Of a stretch of DNA of 64,000 nt, positions 49,700 through 57,464 are shown one piece after another. Numbering within the stretch: the first letter of the stretch is position 1; the number at the start of each line of letters is the position of its first letter. The stretch spans positions 8,512 through 72,511 of the forward strand of contig CAXGYF010000004.1 of the NCBI GenBank assembly GCA_964013895.1. Direction: 5' to 3'. Below the pieces are notes generated by a model. The model was given only the letters and a program-made list of their open reading frames with translations, was not told where the DNA came from and did not search any database. This stretch comes from MedAcidi-G1 sp002713545 (GTDB taxonomy: Bacteria; Actinomycetota; Acidimicrobiia; Acidimicrobiales; MedAcidi-G1). A program made the translations under genes and the position numbers.

Positions 49700-51811
49700 A
49701 TGACTGCGTCTAAGACAAAAGCTGAGTCAAAGAAACCGACTGCATCGAAAGCAAAGGCACCAAGAACTAAAAAAAATACCCTCAACGGTTACGGCGCTGA
49801 CGATATACAAACTTTAGAAGGCCTTGAAGCCGTCAGAAAAAGACCCGGCATGTATATAGGAGGAACCGGAAGTCAAGGACTTATGCACCTTGTCTGGGAA
49901 TTAGTAGATAACGCTGTCGATGAAGCTGCTGCCGGTTTCGCAACCCGTTTAGAGGTCATTCTTAACCGTGATGGTTCTGTTGAAATATCTGATAACGGTC
50001 GAGGAATACCCGTAGACATTCATTCAGGTAAAAAAGTTTCGGCTCTAGAAGTAGTTTTAACTGAACTGCATGCAGGGGGAAAGTTTGGAGGAGGTGCATA
50101 CGGAGCATCTGGAGGATTACATGGTGTAGGTGCTTCAGTAGTAAATGCTTTATCTTCAAAGCTAATAGCTCAAGTCGATCGAGAAGGCAGCACTCATGAA
50201 CTCGGGTTCAAGGCAAGAGTCCCGGGAACCTTTAGTGGTTCGTCCTTTAAGCAAAGCCACCAGGTGAAGAAAATAAAGAAAATAAGTCCAACAAAATCAG
50301 GAACACGCATACGTTTTTGGCCAGATCAAGATATTTTTGACAAAGAGGCTCGAATCGACTTCGAAGAAATATGCGCCCGCTTAACTCGTTCCTGTTTTCT
50401 TGTACCTGGTCTGAAAGTTACTGCTACTGATAAAAGAAGTGGAAACAGCTCAAAACCTTTTAATTTTGTATCAAGAGGAGGTCTTGCAGATCTAGTTAAT
50501 CATCTCTCGGTGGGTGAAAATGTAACTGAAGTAATAACACTTTCAGGGTTTGAATCCTTTATTGAAAAAGTTCCTGTTGACGGGAAAATGAAAGAAGTTG
50601 ATAGAGACTGCAAAGTGGAAATAGCTATCAGATGGGTAAGTGGATTTGATACCACAATACAATCTTTCGTAAATACGATTCCCACTTCGCAAGGGGGAAC
50701 GCATATAACAGGATTTGACAGAGCTCTGACAAGAGCTACAAACGACATACTCCTAAAAGACACTCGCAAACTTGCAAAACTTGCGAAAGAAAACAAAAAC
50801 CGCGCTACCAAAGAAGATGTTCAAGAGGGGCTAGTTGCAGCCATAAAAGTAATTTTTCCCGAGCCACAGTTTCGCGGACAGACTAAACAAGAACTCGGTA
50901 CGCCAGCAATTGAAAAAATAGTCTATGACATAGTTAAACAGGGATTAACAGATTGGTTCAACGGCGCCGGCCCTAAACGCCACGTGAATCTACTCAGAGA
51001 CAAAATGTCTAACGCAATCATTAACAGAGTCAGCTCGAAACAGCTTCTTGAAACGAAGCGTCGGGCTGCAAGTATGGGTTCAACAGGAATGCCAGAAAAA
51101 CTAGCCGACTGCCGAGTTCATGGGCCTGATTCCGAACTAATCATAGTCGAGGGAGACTCTGCTGCTGGACCTGCTAAAGCTGGGAGGAACTCTGAGAATA
51201 TGGCTATTTTACCTCTCAGGGGAAAGGTTGTTAATGCTGAGAAGTCCTCACTTAAACAGGTTTTAGACAATACGGAAGCCCAAGCCCTTTTTACAGCGGT
51301 GGGTGCAGGGTCTGGTGAAGAATTTGAAATAGAAGCTGCAAGATACGGAAGGATAATTATTCTTTGCGACGCTGATGTCGATGGGAGTCACATACGCTGC
51401 CTACTCTTAACACTTATGCATAAATACATGCGGCCAATGCTTGAAGATGGACGTGTCTTCGCTGCTCAACCTCCACTTTTTTCAACCAGAATTGGAGACA
51501 CTATCCACAGAGCTTTCTCAGAAAATGAGAGAGATGCCATTACAGCCAAATTAACAAAAGGCGGCCGAAAAGCTGAGAACATAACTTGGAACAGGTTTAA
51601 AGGGCTAGGAGAAATGAACGTGGATGAACTAGCTGAATGCGCTCTAAACCCAAAAACACGAATACTCCGTCAAATGAAAATGAGTGACGTAGCTGCTGCT
51701 AAAAAAGCAGCAAAAGCTTTTGACACTCTGATGGGTTCGGATGTGGGAAAGCGTCGCGACTATTTGATCGCCAACAGCAATCTTCTAGACCAGTCAGCTC
51801 TAGACATCTAA
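49700..51811 (+). CDS. parE: Type IIA DNA topoisomerase subunit B (ParE/GyrB-like)
   Basis: A 703-residue ATPase subunit. The N-terminal 30 residues are Lys/Ala/Thr-rich and probably disordered. The GHKL ATPase has VWELVDNAVDEAAAGF (about 66-81), DNGRGIPVD and GGLHGVGASVVNALS. The TOPRIM part has IIVEGDSAAGPAKAGR (EGDSA), ILPLRGKVVNAE and ILCDADVDGSHIRCLLLTL, with the DxD metal site. Length is that of ParE, without the extra GyrB insert. With the preceding subunit it forms the enzyme that decatenates or supercoils DNA. The stop is shared with the next start (TAATG at 51811). Confidence 0.9.
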   Translation: MTASKTKAESKKPTASKAKAPRTKKNTLNGYGADDIQTLEGLEAVRKRPGMYIGGTGSQGLMHLVWELVDNAVDEAAAGFATRLEVILNRDGSVEISDNGRGIPVDIHSGKKVSALEVVLTELHAGGKFGGGAYGASGGLHGVGASVVNALSSKLIAQVDREGSTHELGFKARVPGTFSGSSFKQSHQVKKIKKISPTKSGTRIRFWPDQDIFDKEARIDFEEICARLTRSCFLVPGLKVTATDKRSGNSSKPFNFVSRGGLADLVNHLSVGENVTEVITLSGFESFIEKVPVDGKMKEVDRDCKVEIAIRWVSGFDTTIQSFVNTIPTSQGGTHITGFDRALTRATNDILLKDTRKLAKLAKENKNRATKEDVQEGLVAAIKVIFPEPQFRGQTKQELGTPAIEKIVYDIVKQGLTDWFNGAGPKRHVNLLRDKMSNAIINRVSSKQLLETKRRAASMGSTGMPEKLADCRVHGPDSELIIVEGDSAAGPAKAGRNSENMAILPLRGKVVNAEKSSLKQVLDNTEAQALFTAVGAGSGEEFEIEAARYGRIIILCDADVDGSHIRCLLLTLMHKYMRPMLEDGRVFAAQPPLFSTRIGDTIHRAFSENERDAITAKLTKGGRKAENITWNRFKGLGEMNVDELAECALNPKTRILRQMKMSDVAAAKKAAKAFDTLMGSDVGKRRDYLIANSNLLDQSALDI

Positions 51812-52632
51812 TGTCTGAGCTCCCACGATCATTTTCACACTCATCTGCTTCCACCTTTAAGCAGTGCCCGCGACGTTGGAAACACAAATACATAGACAAA
51901 TTGCCCGACCCTACGGGAGAAGCAGCTCTTGTGGGTCAATTCGCTCATGACGTTCTCGAACAACTTTGTAAAGAGAAGTCCACACTACGGACTGAATTAA
52001 AAGCCAAAGAAATAGCAGCGAATATTTGGCCAAAAGTCGCGGAAAGAAAAGACTTCAAAAATCTTAATCTAAATTCAGAAGAGCAACTAGCGTTCCGATG
52101 GAAAGCATGGAATGCCATCAAAGGGTTATGGGACTTAGAAGACCCGTCAGCAATCTCAGTCGAGGCAACTGAGCAAAGGGTGTCAGCCTCACTTTCAGGA
52201 GTTCCCTTTTTAGGAATAATTGATCGACTCGATAGAGAGGAAAATGGATTGGTAGTTGTCGACTATAAAACAGGAAAACTACCCAAATACGGCAACGACA
52301 CTTTCAATCAAGTGCTGTTGTATGCCGCAGCTGTTGAGAGTAAAACCGGTGAGCAACCTTCCAGAGTGCGACTTCTATACCTCGGCAAAGAAACGATGGA
52401 AACTGAAGTCTCGGTGGATCTGGTGAACAAGGTAGTTGAAGATTTGTCCGATACCTGGGATCGACTTAGAACCAACTTAGAAAATAACGAATTTGAACCC
52501 ATAACAACTCCTCTTTGTGGCTGGTGCTCTTTTGTTGTTCAATGTCCTGCTGGAACTAAGTTTATAAAAAAAAGAGCCTCACTAGGAAAACTTAGATCTG
52601 ACGCACCGGCTAGATTAGCGCTCGGACTCTAA
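51811..52632 (+). CDS. RecB-family PD-(D/E)XK nuclease with Fe-S-type cysteines (Cas4/AddB-like)
   Basis: A 273-residue protein. The N-terminus has SFSHSSASTFKQCPRRWKHK, with the first cysteine and the S-x-S-x-x-x-x-F-x-C-P motif of RecB-like nucleases. The nuclease core has GIIDRLDREENGLVVVDYKT, containing the Asp and the D-Y-K-T motif (PD-(D/E)xK). The C-terminal CGWCSFVVQCPAG gives the other three cysteines of a four-Cys iron-sulfur site. It is translationally coupled (TAATG) to the topoisomerase subunit. No CRISPR genes are nearby, so DNA repair is the likely setting. Confidence 0.87.
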   Translation: MSELPRSFSHSSASTFKQCPRRWKHKYIDKLPDPTGEAALVGQFAHDVLEQLCKEKSTLRTELKAKEIAANIWPKVAERKDFKNLNLNSEEQLAFRWKAWNAIKGLWDLEDPSAISVEATEQRVSASLSGVPFLGIIDRLDREENGLVVVDYKTGKLPKYGNDTFNQVLLYAAAVESKTGEQPSRVRLLYLGKETMETEVSVDLVNKVVEDLSDTWDRLRTNLENNEFEPITTPLCGWCSFVVQCPAGTKFIKKRASLGKLRSDAPARLALGL

Positions 52633-52967
52633 GGGTCGGATCTTTTACGTTTCTTCCAAAAAATTGCAAAAGCGAATAAAAGCAAGGTAGCAATTAGTGC
52701 ACCTAGCCGATTTGCTCTATCTGCATTCTCATCAATGCTTTCAACTGGTGGCACTTCAAAAGGTTGAAAATCTTCACTGTTTTGATCAGATCCTTTGCCC
52801 TGATCTCCAACAGAATCTCTATTCGTATCAGTATTTTCAGAAAGTTCTTCGACAGCTTCAAAAGCATTACTATTAGTTTCACTCTCGCCATCTAATAAAG
52901 CATCCACGGGGCTTTCTTCCGGTGCTGCGGGACGCGAGCGTACTGCTTCAGGATCATAAGTGGCCAT
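52629..52967 (-). CDS. Small acidic protein with a C-terminal membrane anchor
   Basis: A 112-residue protein from ATG at 52967, preceded by AGGAGGA at ideal distance; a longer start at 53006 is unlikely. Residues 1-78 are strongly acidic and low in hydrophobicity (Asp/Glu/Asn/Ser-rich), then a single helix RLGALIATLLLFAFAIFW (about 88-105) ends in KKRKRSDP. This is a tail-anchored topology with the acidic part probably cytoplasmic. Its start overlaps the end of the ParA-like gene by 14 nt, so a linked function is plausible. I cannot name a family. Confidence 0.7.
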   Translation of the reverse strand: MATYDPEAVRSRPAAPEESPVDALLDGESETNSNAFEAVEELSENTDTNRDSVGDQGKGSDQNSEDFQPFEVPPVESIDENADRANRLGALIATLLLFAFAIFWKKRKRSDP

Positions 52968-53775
52968 AAGAATCCTCCTCATCAGAATTATTTTCAGAAT
53001 AGCCACCTTCTAACAGAAGAGTCAAAAGTTCATCAAATTCTGCTGCTGCTTCTGCTGCACCTGACCTGTTGCCCAAACCATGTATAGGTAAAGATTGCGC
53101 TGAAGCTTCTGCTATAGCCGTGCGTAAATGAATCTTTGGTAATGGGAAATCAGAATAAACTTCTTCAAGCTTTGAGTTCCAATAACTGTCATCTCGAGTT
53201 CTTCCAAGTCGGTTGACAGCAATTCCAGCTATGTTTGGCTTGGAATCGATTCGACGCGTACGGATCTTTTCTATTGTCTGAATCATTCTTGCTACACCAT
53301 CAACTGACCATGCTCCAGGCTCTGTAACTACAAGAGTCACATCAACTGCAAAAAGAGCGTTTACCGTAAGTAATCCAAGTGATGGAGGACAGTCAACAAT
53401 GATTAGAGGCCATTTCGAATTTTCAAAAGAAAGTGACAATCGATTCTGCGCCCCCAGAGGATCAGTAGCAAGTCGTGGTTCACAAATCGAAAGTGTCGGA
53501 GTGGAAGCAGCAATATAAGGAACCCGACCGCAGTCAGATGGCCAATTAGATCTTTCTGCGATTTCATTGATACCCCCAAAAAAATCGTCTTCTAATACAT
53601 CCACCACTCCCTTAGCAGGTTCGAACACACCCAGTCCTGTAGTTGCATTACCCTGTGGGTCTAAATCGACAATCAAGGTTTCTAAATTTTTTTTAGCAGC
53701 GGAAGAAGCGAGTCCTAAAGTCACACTGGTTTTCCCTACGCCACCCTTTTGATTCACTATCGCTATTGAGACCAC
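52954..53775 (-). CDS. Orphan ParA-family ATPase
   Basis: A 273-residue deviant Walker ATPase. The P-loop is NQKGGVGKTSVTLGLASSAA (about 8-27), Walker A' with the signature Lys; Walker B-like is TLIVDLDPQGNATTGLGV (about 32-50), and IIVDCPPSLGLLTVNALFA follows. No ParB-like gene or parS-type repeat is seen nearby. Orphan ParA proteins of this class position cell-envelope or cytoskeletal complexes. It overlaps the tail-anchored small protein gene and diverges from mutM. Confidence 0.9.
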   Translation of the reverse strand: MVSIAIVNQKGGVGKTSVTLGLASSAAKKNLETLIVDLDPQGNATTGLGVFEPAKGVVDVLEDDFFGGINEIAERSNWPSDCGRVPYIAASTPTLSICEPRLATDPLGAQNRLSLSFENSKWPLIIVDCPPSLGLLTVNALFAVDVTLVVTEPGAWSVDGVARMIQTIEKIRTRRIDSKPNIAGIAVNRLGRTRDDSYWNSKLEEVYSDFPLPKIHLRTAIAEASAQSLPIHGLGNRSGAAEAAAEFDELLTLLLEGGYSENNSDEEDSYGHL

Positions 53776-53840
53776 ATAGAAAACCTAGACCAGTTTGCGA
53801 CACAAAAGTTGTAAATGGCTTAAACAGGTATCGTATATCG

Positions 53841-54662
53841 ATGCCAGAACTACCCGAGGTCGAATCAATCCGCTGTCAATTAGAACCTCTGATTGCTGGA
53901 AAAACAATATTAACCGGCGATTCTTTTCGCTCAAAAAAATTTCTACAAGCAAAGCTGGCTTCTGGTTTTTATGTAAAAAAAGTCGAACGGAGAGGTAAAT
54001 ACCTCATATTGAACCTTGAAAAAGAATTAAATCAAAAAATAAAATTCAAGGAACTCATCATTCATCTTGGAATGACAGGAAGCGTCTCAGTAGTAGAAGA
54101 AAAACCGGACGACCTTTACATAAGAGCTCAATGGCAGCTCAATGACGGTAAAATTTTACTTTTTAGGGATATCCGACGTTTCGGCAGAGTCGCAGTTGTG
54201 GATCCCGGTGATTACAAGTCGCTGCCAACTTTAAATAGTATCGGTCCTGAACCTTTTGACCCAAAACTAACTGCGGTCAGTTTCTATGAAGCTTTATCTT
54301 CCTCAAGAAGTCAAATAAAAACTAAACTCCTTTCTCAGCGGATTATTGCTGGGTTGGGGAACATATATGTCGATGAATCGCTTTGGCGATCAAAGATAAA
54401 TCCTGTTGCTAGGAGAATTGGGAAAGAGCGTTCTCAAAAGCTACTCATCTCAATAAGGGAAGTTTTGCATGAAGCAATCGAAAATGGTGGCACTACTTTT
54501 CGTGATTATAGAACGCCCGATGGATTAACAGGAAAAAATCAACATAATCTCGATTGCTACGGCCGAGCTGGGGAAGCTTGTAAAAGCTGCTCTTCTATAT
54601 TAAAGAATCGAGTTATTGGTCAACGGTCGACGACTTGGTGCCCGCAGTGCCAAATTAGCTAA
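53841..54662 (+). CDS. mutM: Formamidopyrimidine-DNA glycosylase
   Basis: A 273-residue DNA repair enzyme from ATG at 53841, which gives the obligatory N-terminal Pro2 in MPELPEVESIRCQLEP; a start at 53766 would bury it. The catalytic Pro and Glu are therefore in place. Central blocks are RRGKYLILNL, HLGMTGS and the helix-two-turn-helix AGLGNIYVDESLWRSKINP. The zinc finger is CYGRAGEACKSC and WCPQCQIS. It excises oxidised purines such as 8-oxoguanine. No ribosome site is clear upstream. It stands alone between parA-like and the fused hydratase. Confidence 0.95.
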   Translation: MPELPEVESIRCQLEPLIAGKTILTGDSFRSKKFLQAKLASGFYVKKVERRGKYLILNLEKELNQKIKFKELIIHLGMTGSVSVVEEKPDDLYIRAQWQLNDGKILLFRDIRRFGRVAVVDPGDYKSLPTLNSIGPEPFDPKLTAVSFYEALSSSRSQIKTKLLSQRIIAGLGNIYVDESLWRSKINPVARRIGKERSQKLLISIREVLHEAIENGGTTFRDYRTPDGLTGKNQHNLDCYGRAGEACKSCSSILKNRVIGQRSTTWCPQCQIS

Positions 54663-54718
54663 TTACTCTATGAGCTAACCAACCGATAATGTGAGTATGA
54701 TCGCTTGAGAGGTGAAAA

Positions 54719-56233
54719 TTGAACCGAGATCTTTCTCAAACTGATGAAGCAGTTAGCGAACCGGATGATTTTTTAAATTTGCTGATATCTCAAATTGGTT
54801 CGAGTGGAAAAATCGAAGTCGCTCGTGACAAAGTCAGCGAACCTGTAATTCGATCATGGTGTGACGCCATGTCAGAAAGCAACCCTCTTTATATAAACCG
54901 AGATGTTGCGAACGAATCAAAACATAACGGAATTATTGCGCCGCCTGCAATGCTGCAGGTTTGGACGATGTCTGGCCTGCATCTTGGCAGTCAATTTCAA
55001 AGAAATACGGAAGATTCTCCTAGCGCCGAGGTTTACCAACTTCTAGATGAAGCTGGTTTTACGGGAGTGGTGGCAACGAACGCTATTTATCACTATGACA
55101 AAGTAATTAAACCTGGTGATTTGATTTCTGGTAGCCAGAAACTACTCGACGTTTCAGAACAAAAAGCAACAGCTATAGGGGTAGGTCATTTTGTTACCAC
55201 CGAAACAATATATTCTGATGCCTCCGGCGAACAGGTCGGTTCGATGGAATTTCGAGTACTAAAATTCCGACCAGGCACCGGCAAAAAAAATGAACAGTCA
55301 CCCAAAAAACCACCAAGACCTAAGCCAGCTTCTAACATTTCAACTGACTGGTTTTGGGATGCCTGCAACAATAAAGAGCTGCGAATTCAATCGTGTGAAG
55401 ACTGCGCAAATCTTCAACATCCTCCTGCCGTTCGTTGCCTTTCATGTGGTTCTGATTCGTTGAGTAGTGTTATTGCATCTGGCAGGGGCTTACTCCACAG
55501 TTGGGCGATTGCCCACTATCCTCAAGTCCCAGCGTTTGACTATCCGCTAATAGTTGGCTTGGTCGAATTAGAAGAAGGAGTTCGCTTAGTTTCTAATATC
55601 ACTGGCATCCAAACAGAGGATCTGGAGATCGGAATGCCATTAGAGGTTGATTGGCTCGATGTTGATAATGAATTTATATTGCATCAGTTCAAGCCAACAC
55701 AAAGTGAAAAACAGAAATCAAAATCTGATAGTGATGCGACTGATAACAATAAGTATCAAGTTTCCAACTCCGATCAAAATGATTTAGAAACACAAATTGC
55801 TAAAGAGCTCGATCTAAATGATATCCAAATAGGTGATGAACTGCCGGTCTCTTTAGTTCCGATAACTACGCTTCTTATAGTTTCGACCGCTCTAGCTACT
55901 CGCGACTACCAAGACGTACACCATGACCCCAAAGCTGCCCAATCTAAAGGCATGCCTGATATTTTTATGAATATTCTTACTTCAGCAGGAATCGTAAGTC
56001 GTTGGATAAACGATTGGGCCGGATCCGAGATTGACTGGAAATCTATTGATTTAAAACTAGGCGCACCTAATCATCCAGGTGACACTATGACCCTTTCGGG
56101 TTCAGTTACCGACATGAATAAAAACGGAAACCAGGTGTCCTTAGATATTGCTTTTACGGGTAAGAACTCCAGAGGGATGCACGTTGCAGGAACTGCAGAA
56201 ATACTTCTGCCGGAAATTAGTGAGGAAGATTAA
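54719..56233 (+). CDS. Fused MaoC-DUF35-MaoC hydratase (ChsH2-ChsH1-like single chain)
   Basis: A 504-residue protein starting with TTG at 54719, preceded by GAGAGGTGA. Three modules are seen. The N-terminal MaoC-like domain (about 25-170) has WCDAMSESNPLYINRD, where the catalytic Asp/His pair is not present. The DUF35 part (about 210-320) has zinc-ribbon cysteines CEDC and CLSC, then an OB-fold. The C-terminal MaoC domain (about 365-504) has TRDYQDVHHDP with the Asp-x4-His catalytic pair. In M. tuberculosis ChsH2 (pseudo-hydratase plus DUF35) and ChsH1 (active hydratase) are separate chains that hydrate a steroid enoyl-CoA. Here the two are one. It is followed directly by the Ltp2-like gene. 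Confidence 0.88.
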   Translation: MNRDLSQTDEAVSEPDDFLNLLISQIGSSGKIEVARDKVSEPVIRSWCDAMSESNPLYINRDVANESKHNGIIAPPAMLQVWTMSGLHLGSQFQRNTEDSPSAEVYQLLDEAGFTGVVATNAIYHYDKVIKPGDLISGSQKLLDVSEQKATAIGVGHFVTTETIYSDASGEQVGSMEFRVLKFRPGTGKKNEQSPKKPPRPKPASNISTDWFWDACNNKELRIQSCEDCANLQHPPAVRCLSCGSDSLSSVIASGRGLLHSWAIAHYPQVPAFDYPLIVGLVELEEGVRLVSNITGIQTEDLEIGMPLEVDWLDVDNEFILHQFKPTQSEKQKSKSDSDATDNNKYQVSNSDQNDLETQIAKELDLNDIQIGDELPVSLVPITTLLIVSTALATRDYQDVHHDPKAAQSKGMPDIFMNILTSAGIVSRWINDWAGSEIDWKSIDLKLGAPNHPGDTMTLSGSVTDMNKNGNQVSLDIAFTGKNSRGMHVAGTAEILLPEISEED

Positions 56234-57412
56234 ATGACCTTTGATTTTTCTTCTAAAACTGCAATTGTAGGAATCGGCGCTACAGAGTTTTCAAAGGAGT
56301 CAGGTCGAACCCCAATGGAACTTGCTGTTGAGGCTTGTGAAGCGGCATTAGAAGATGCCGGCGTAGACGCTTCCAATGTAGATGGAATAGTAACTTTCAG
56401 TTCCGAGCAAAATTTTGAAATAGAAGTTGCAAGGAATTTAAGAATTCCTTCCTTGAGTCACTTCAGTATGATCCCTCATGGCGGAGGAGCAGCATGTGGA
56501 ACTATTGGTCAAGCTGCTTCAGCAATTTTTTCAGGTTCTGCTGACTACGTTCTTTGCTACAGAGCTTTCAATGAGAGGTCATGGCACCGTTTCGGTAGTG
56601 GAGTTCAGGATCGTCATGGCGGAGCAGAAGCTTTCGATGTTACTTTCGGCTGGACTTCACCGTTCGGTCTTTTAACCCCTGCAAGCTGGGTCGCTATGTT
56701 TGCTACTCGCTACATGCACTTATCCGGAGCTACTTCTGAAGACTTTGGGCGTGTAGCAGTAACTGACAGAAAATTTGCTGCGACAAATCCTGCAGCTTTT
56801 TTCTATGAAAGACCAATTACTTTAGAGGATCATCAAGAAAGCAGATGGATCGTTGAACCGCTTCACCTACTAGACTGTTGCCAAGAATCTGACGGCGGGC
56901 AGGCAATTCTTGTAACATCCCTAGAGCGTGCTAGAGATCTTCAGAATCCCCCTGCGGTAATAGCATCAGCCGCTCAAGGCTCTACGGATGACCAACAAGC
57001 CATGCGAAGCTACTACAGAGATGACATTACAAGAATTCCTGAAATGAAGTTATGTGCAGATCGATTATGGGAAAATACCGGTCTAGGACCTTCAGATATC
57101 CAAGTTGCTAATATCTACGATCACTTCACGCCCCTATTCCTTCCACAACTAGAGGAATTCGGATTCTGCGAAAAAGGTGAAGCGAAGGAGTTTTTGCGCG
57201 ATGGTAATATCGAAATGGGTGGCTTATTGCCAACGAATACAAATGGCGGCCAATTAGGGGAAGCTTACATACATGGCATGAACGGTATAGCAGAGGCAGT
57301 CCGTCAGATACGAGGAACCTCGGTTAATCAAGTTGAAAACGTCGAAAACGCTTTAGTTACAGCTGGAACTTCCGTCCCTACTAGTGCACTCATTTTGAGT
57401 CAAGATCACTAA
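56234..57412 (+). CDS. Ltp2-like thiolase-fold aldolase
   Basis: A 392-residue thiolase-fold protein. It begins TAIVGIGATEFSKESGRTPM. The nucleophilic Cys motif is absent; IPHGGGAACGTIGQAAS occupies that region. Candidate catalytic tyrosines, as reported for Ltp2 retro-aldolase, lie in NIYDHFTPLFLPQL (about 292-305) and GGQLGEAYIHGMNGI (about 337-351). It would cleave the beta-hydroxyacyl-CoA made by the upstream hydratase, removing a short acyl-CoA. The DUF35 domain needed for Ltp2 complex formation is on the fused neighbour. The ATG follows that gene's stop immediately. Confidence 0.88.
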   Translation: MTFDFSSKTAIVGIGATEFSKESGRTPMELAVEACEAALEDAGVDASNVDGIVTFSSEQNFEIEVARNLRIPSLSHFSMIPHGGGAACGTIGQAASAIFSGSADYVLCYRAFNERSWHRFGSGVQDRHGGAEAFDVTFGWTSPFGLLTPASWVAMFATRYMHLSGATSEDFGRVAVTDRKFAATNPAAFFYERPITLEDHQESRWIVEPLHLLDCCQESDGGQAILVTSLERARDLQNPPAVIASAAQGSTDDQQAMRSYYRDDITRIPEMKLCADRLWENTGLGPSDIQVANIYDHFTPLFLPQLEEFGFCEKGEAKEFLRDGNIEMGGLLPTNTNGGQLGEAYIHGMNGIAEAVRQIRGTSVNQVENVENALVTAGTSVPTSALILSQDH

Positions 57413-57464
57413 AAAATTTTCTATATGACCCATTTCAGGTTGGTGGGAGATCTACGCTCACGTT

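Noticed and set aside
47275..51811. Main chromosomal gyrase near oriC
   Set aside because: No dnaA, dnaN, recF or DnaA boxes are in the vicinity, and the A-B order and lack of a clear GyrA-box argue against it.
51811..52632. Cas4 of a CRISPR system
   Set aside because: No cas genes or repeats are nearby and the gene is coupled to a topoisomerase subunit; general RecB-like nuclease is safer.
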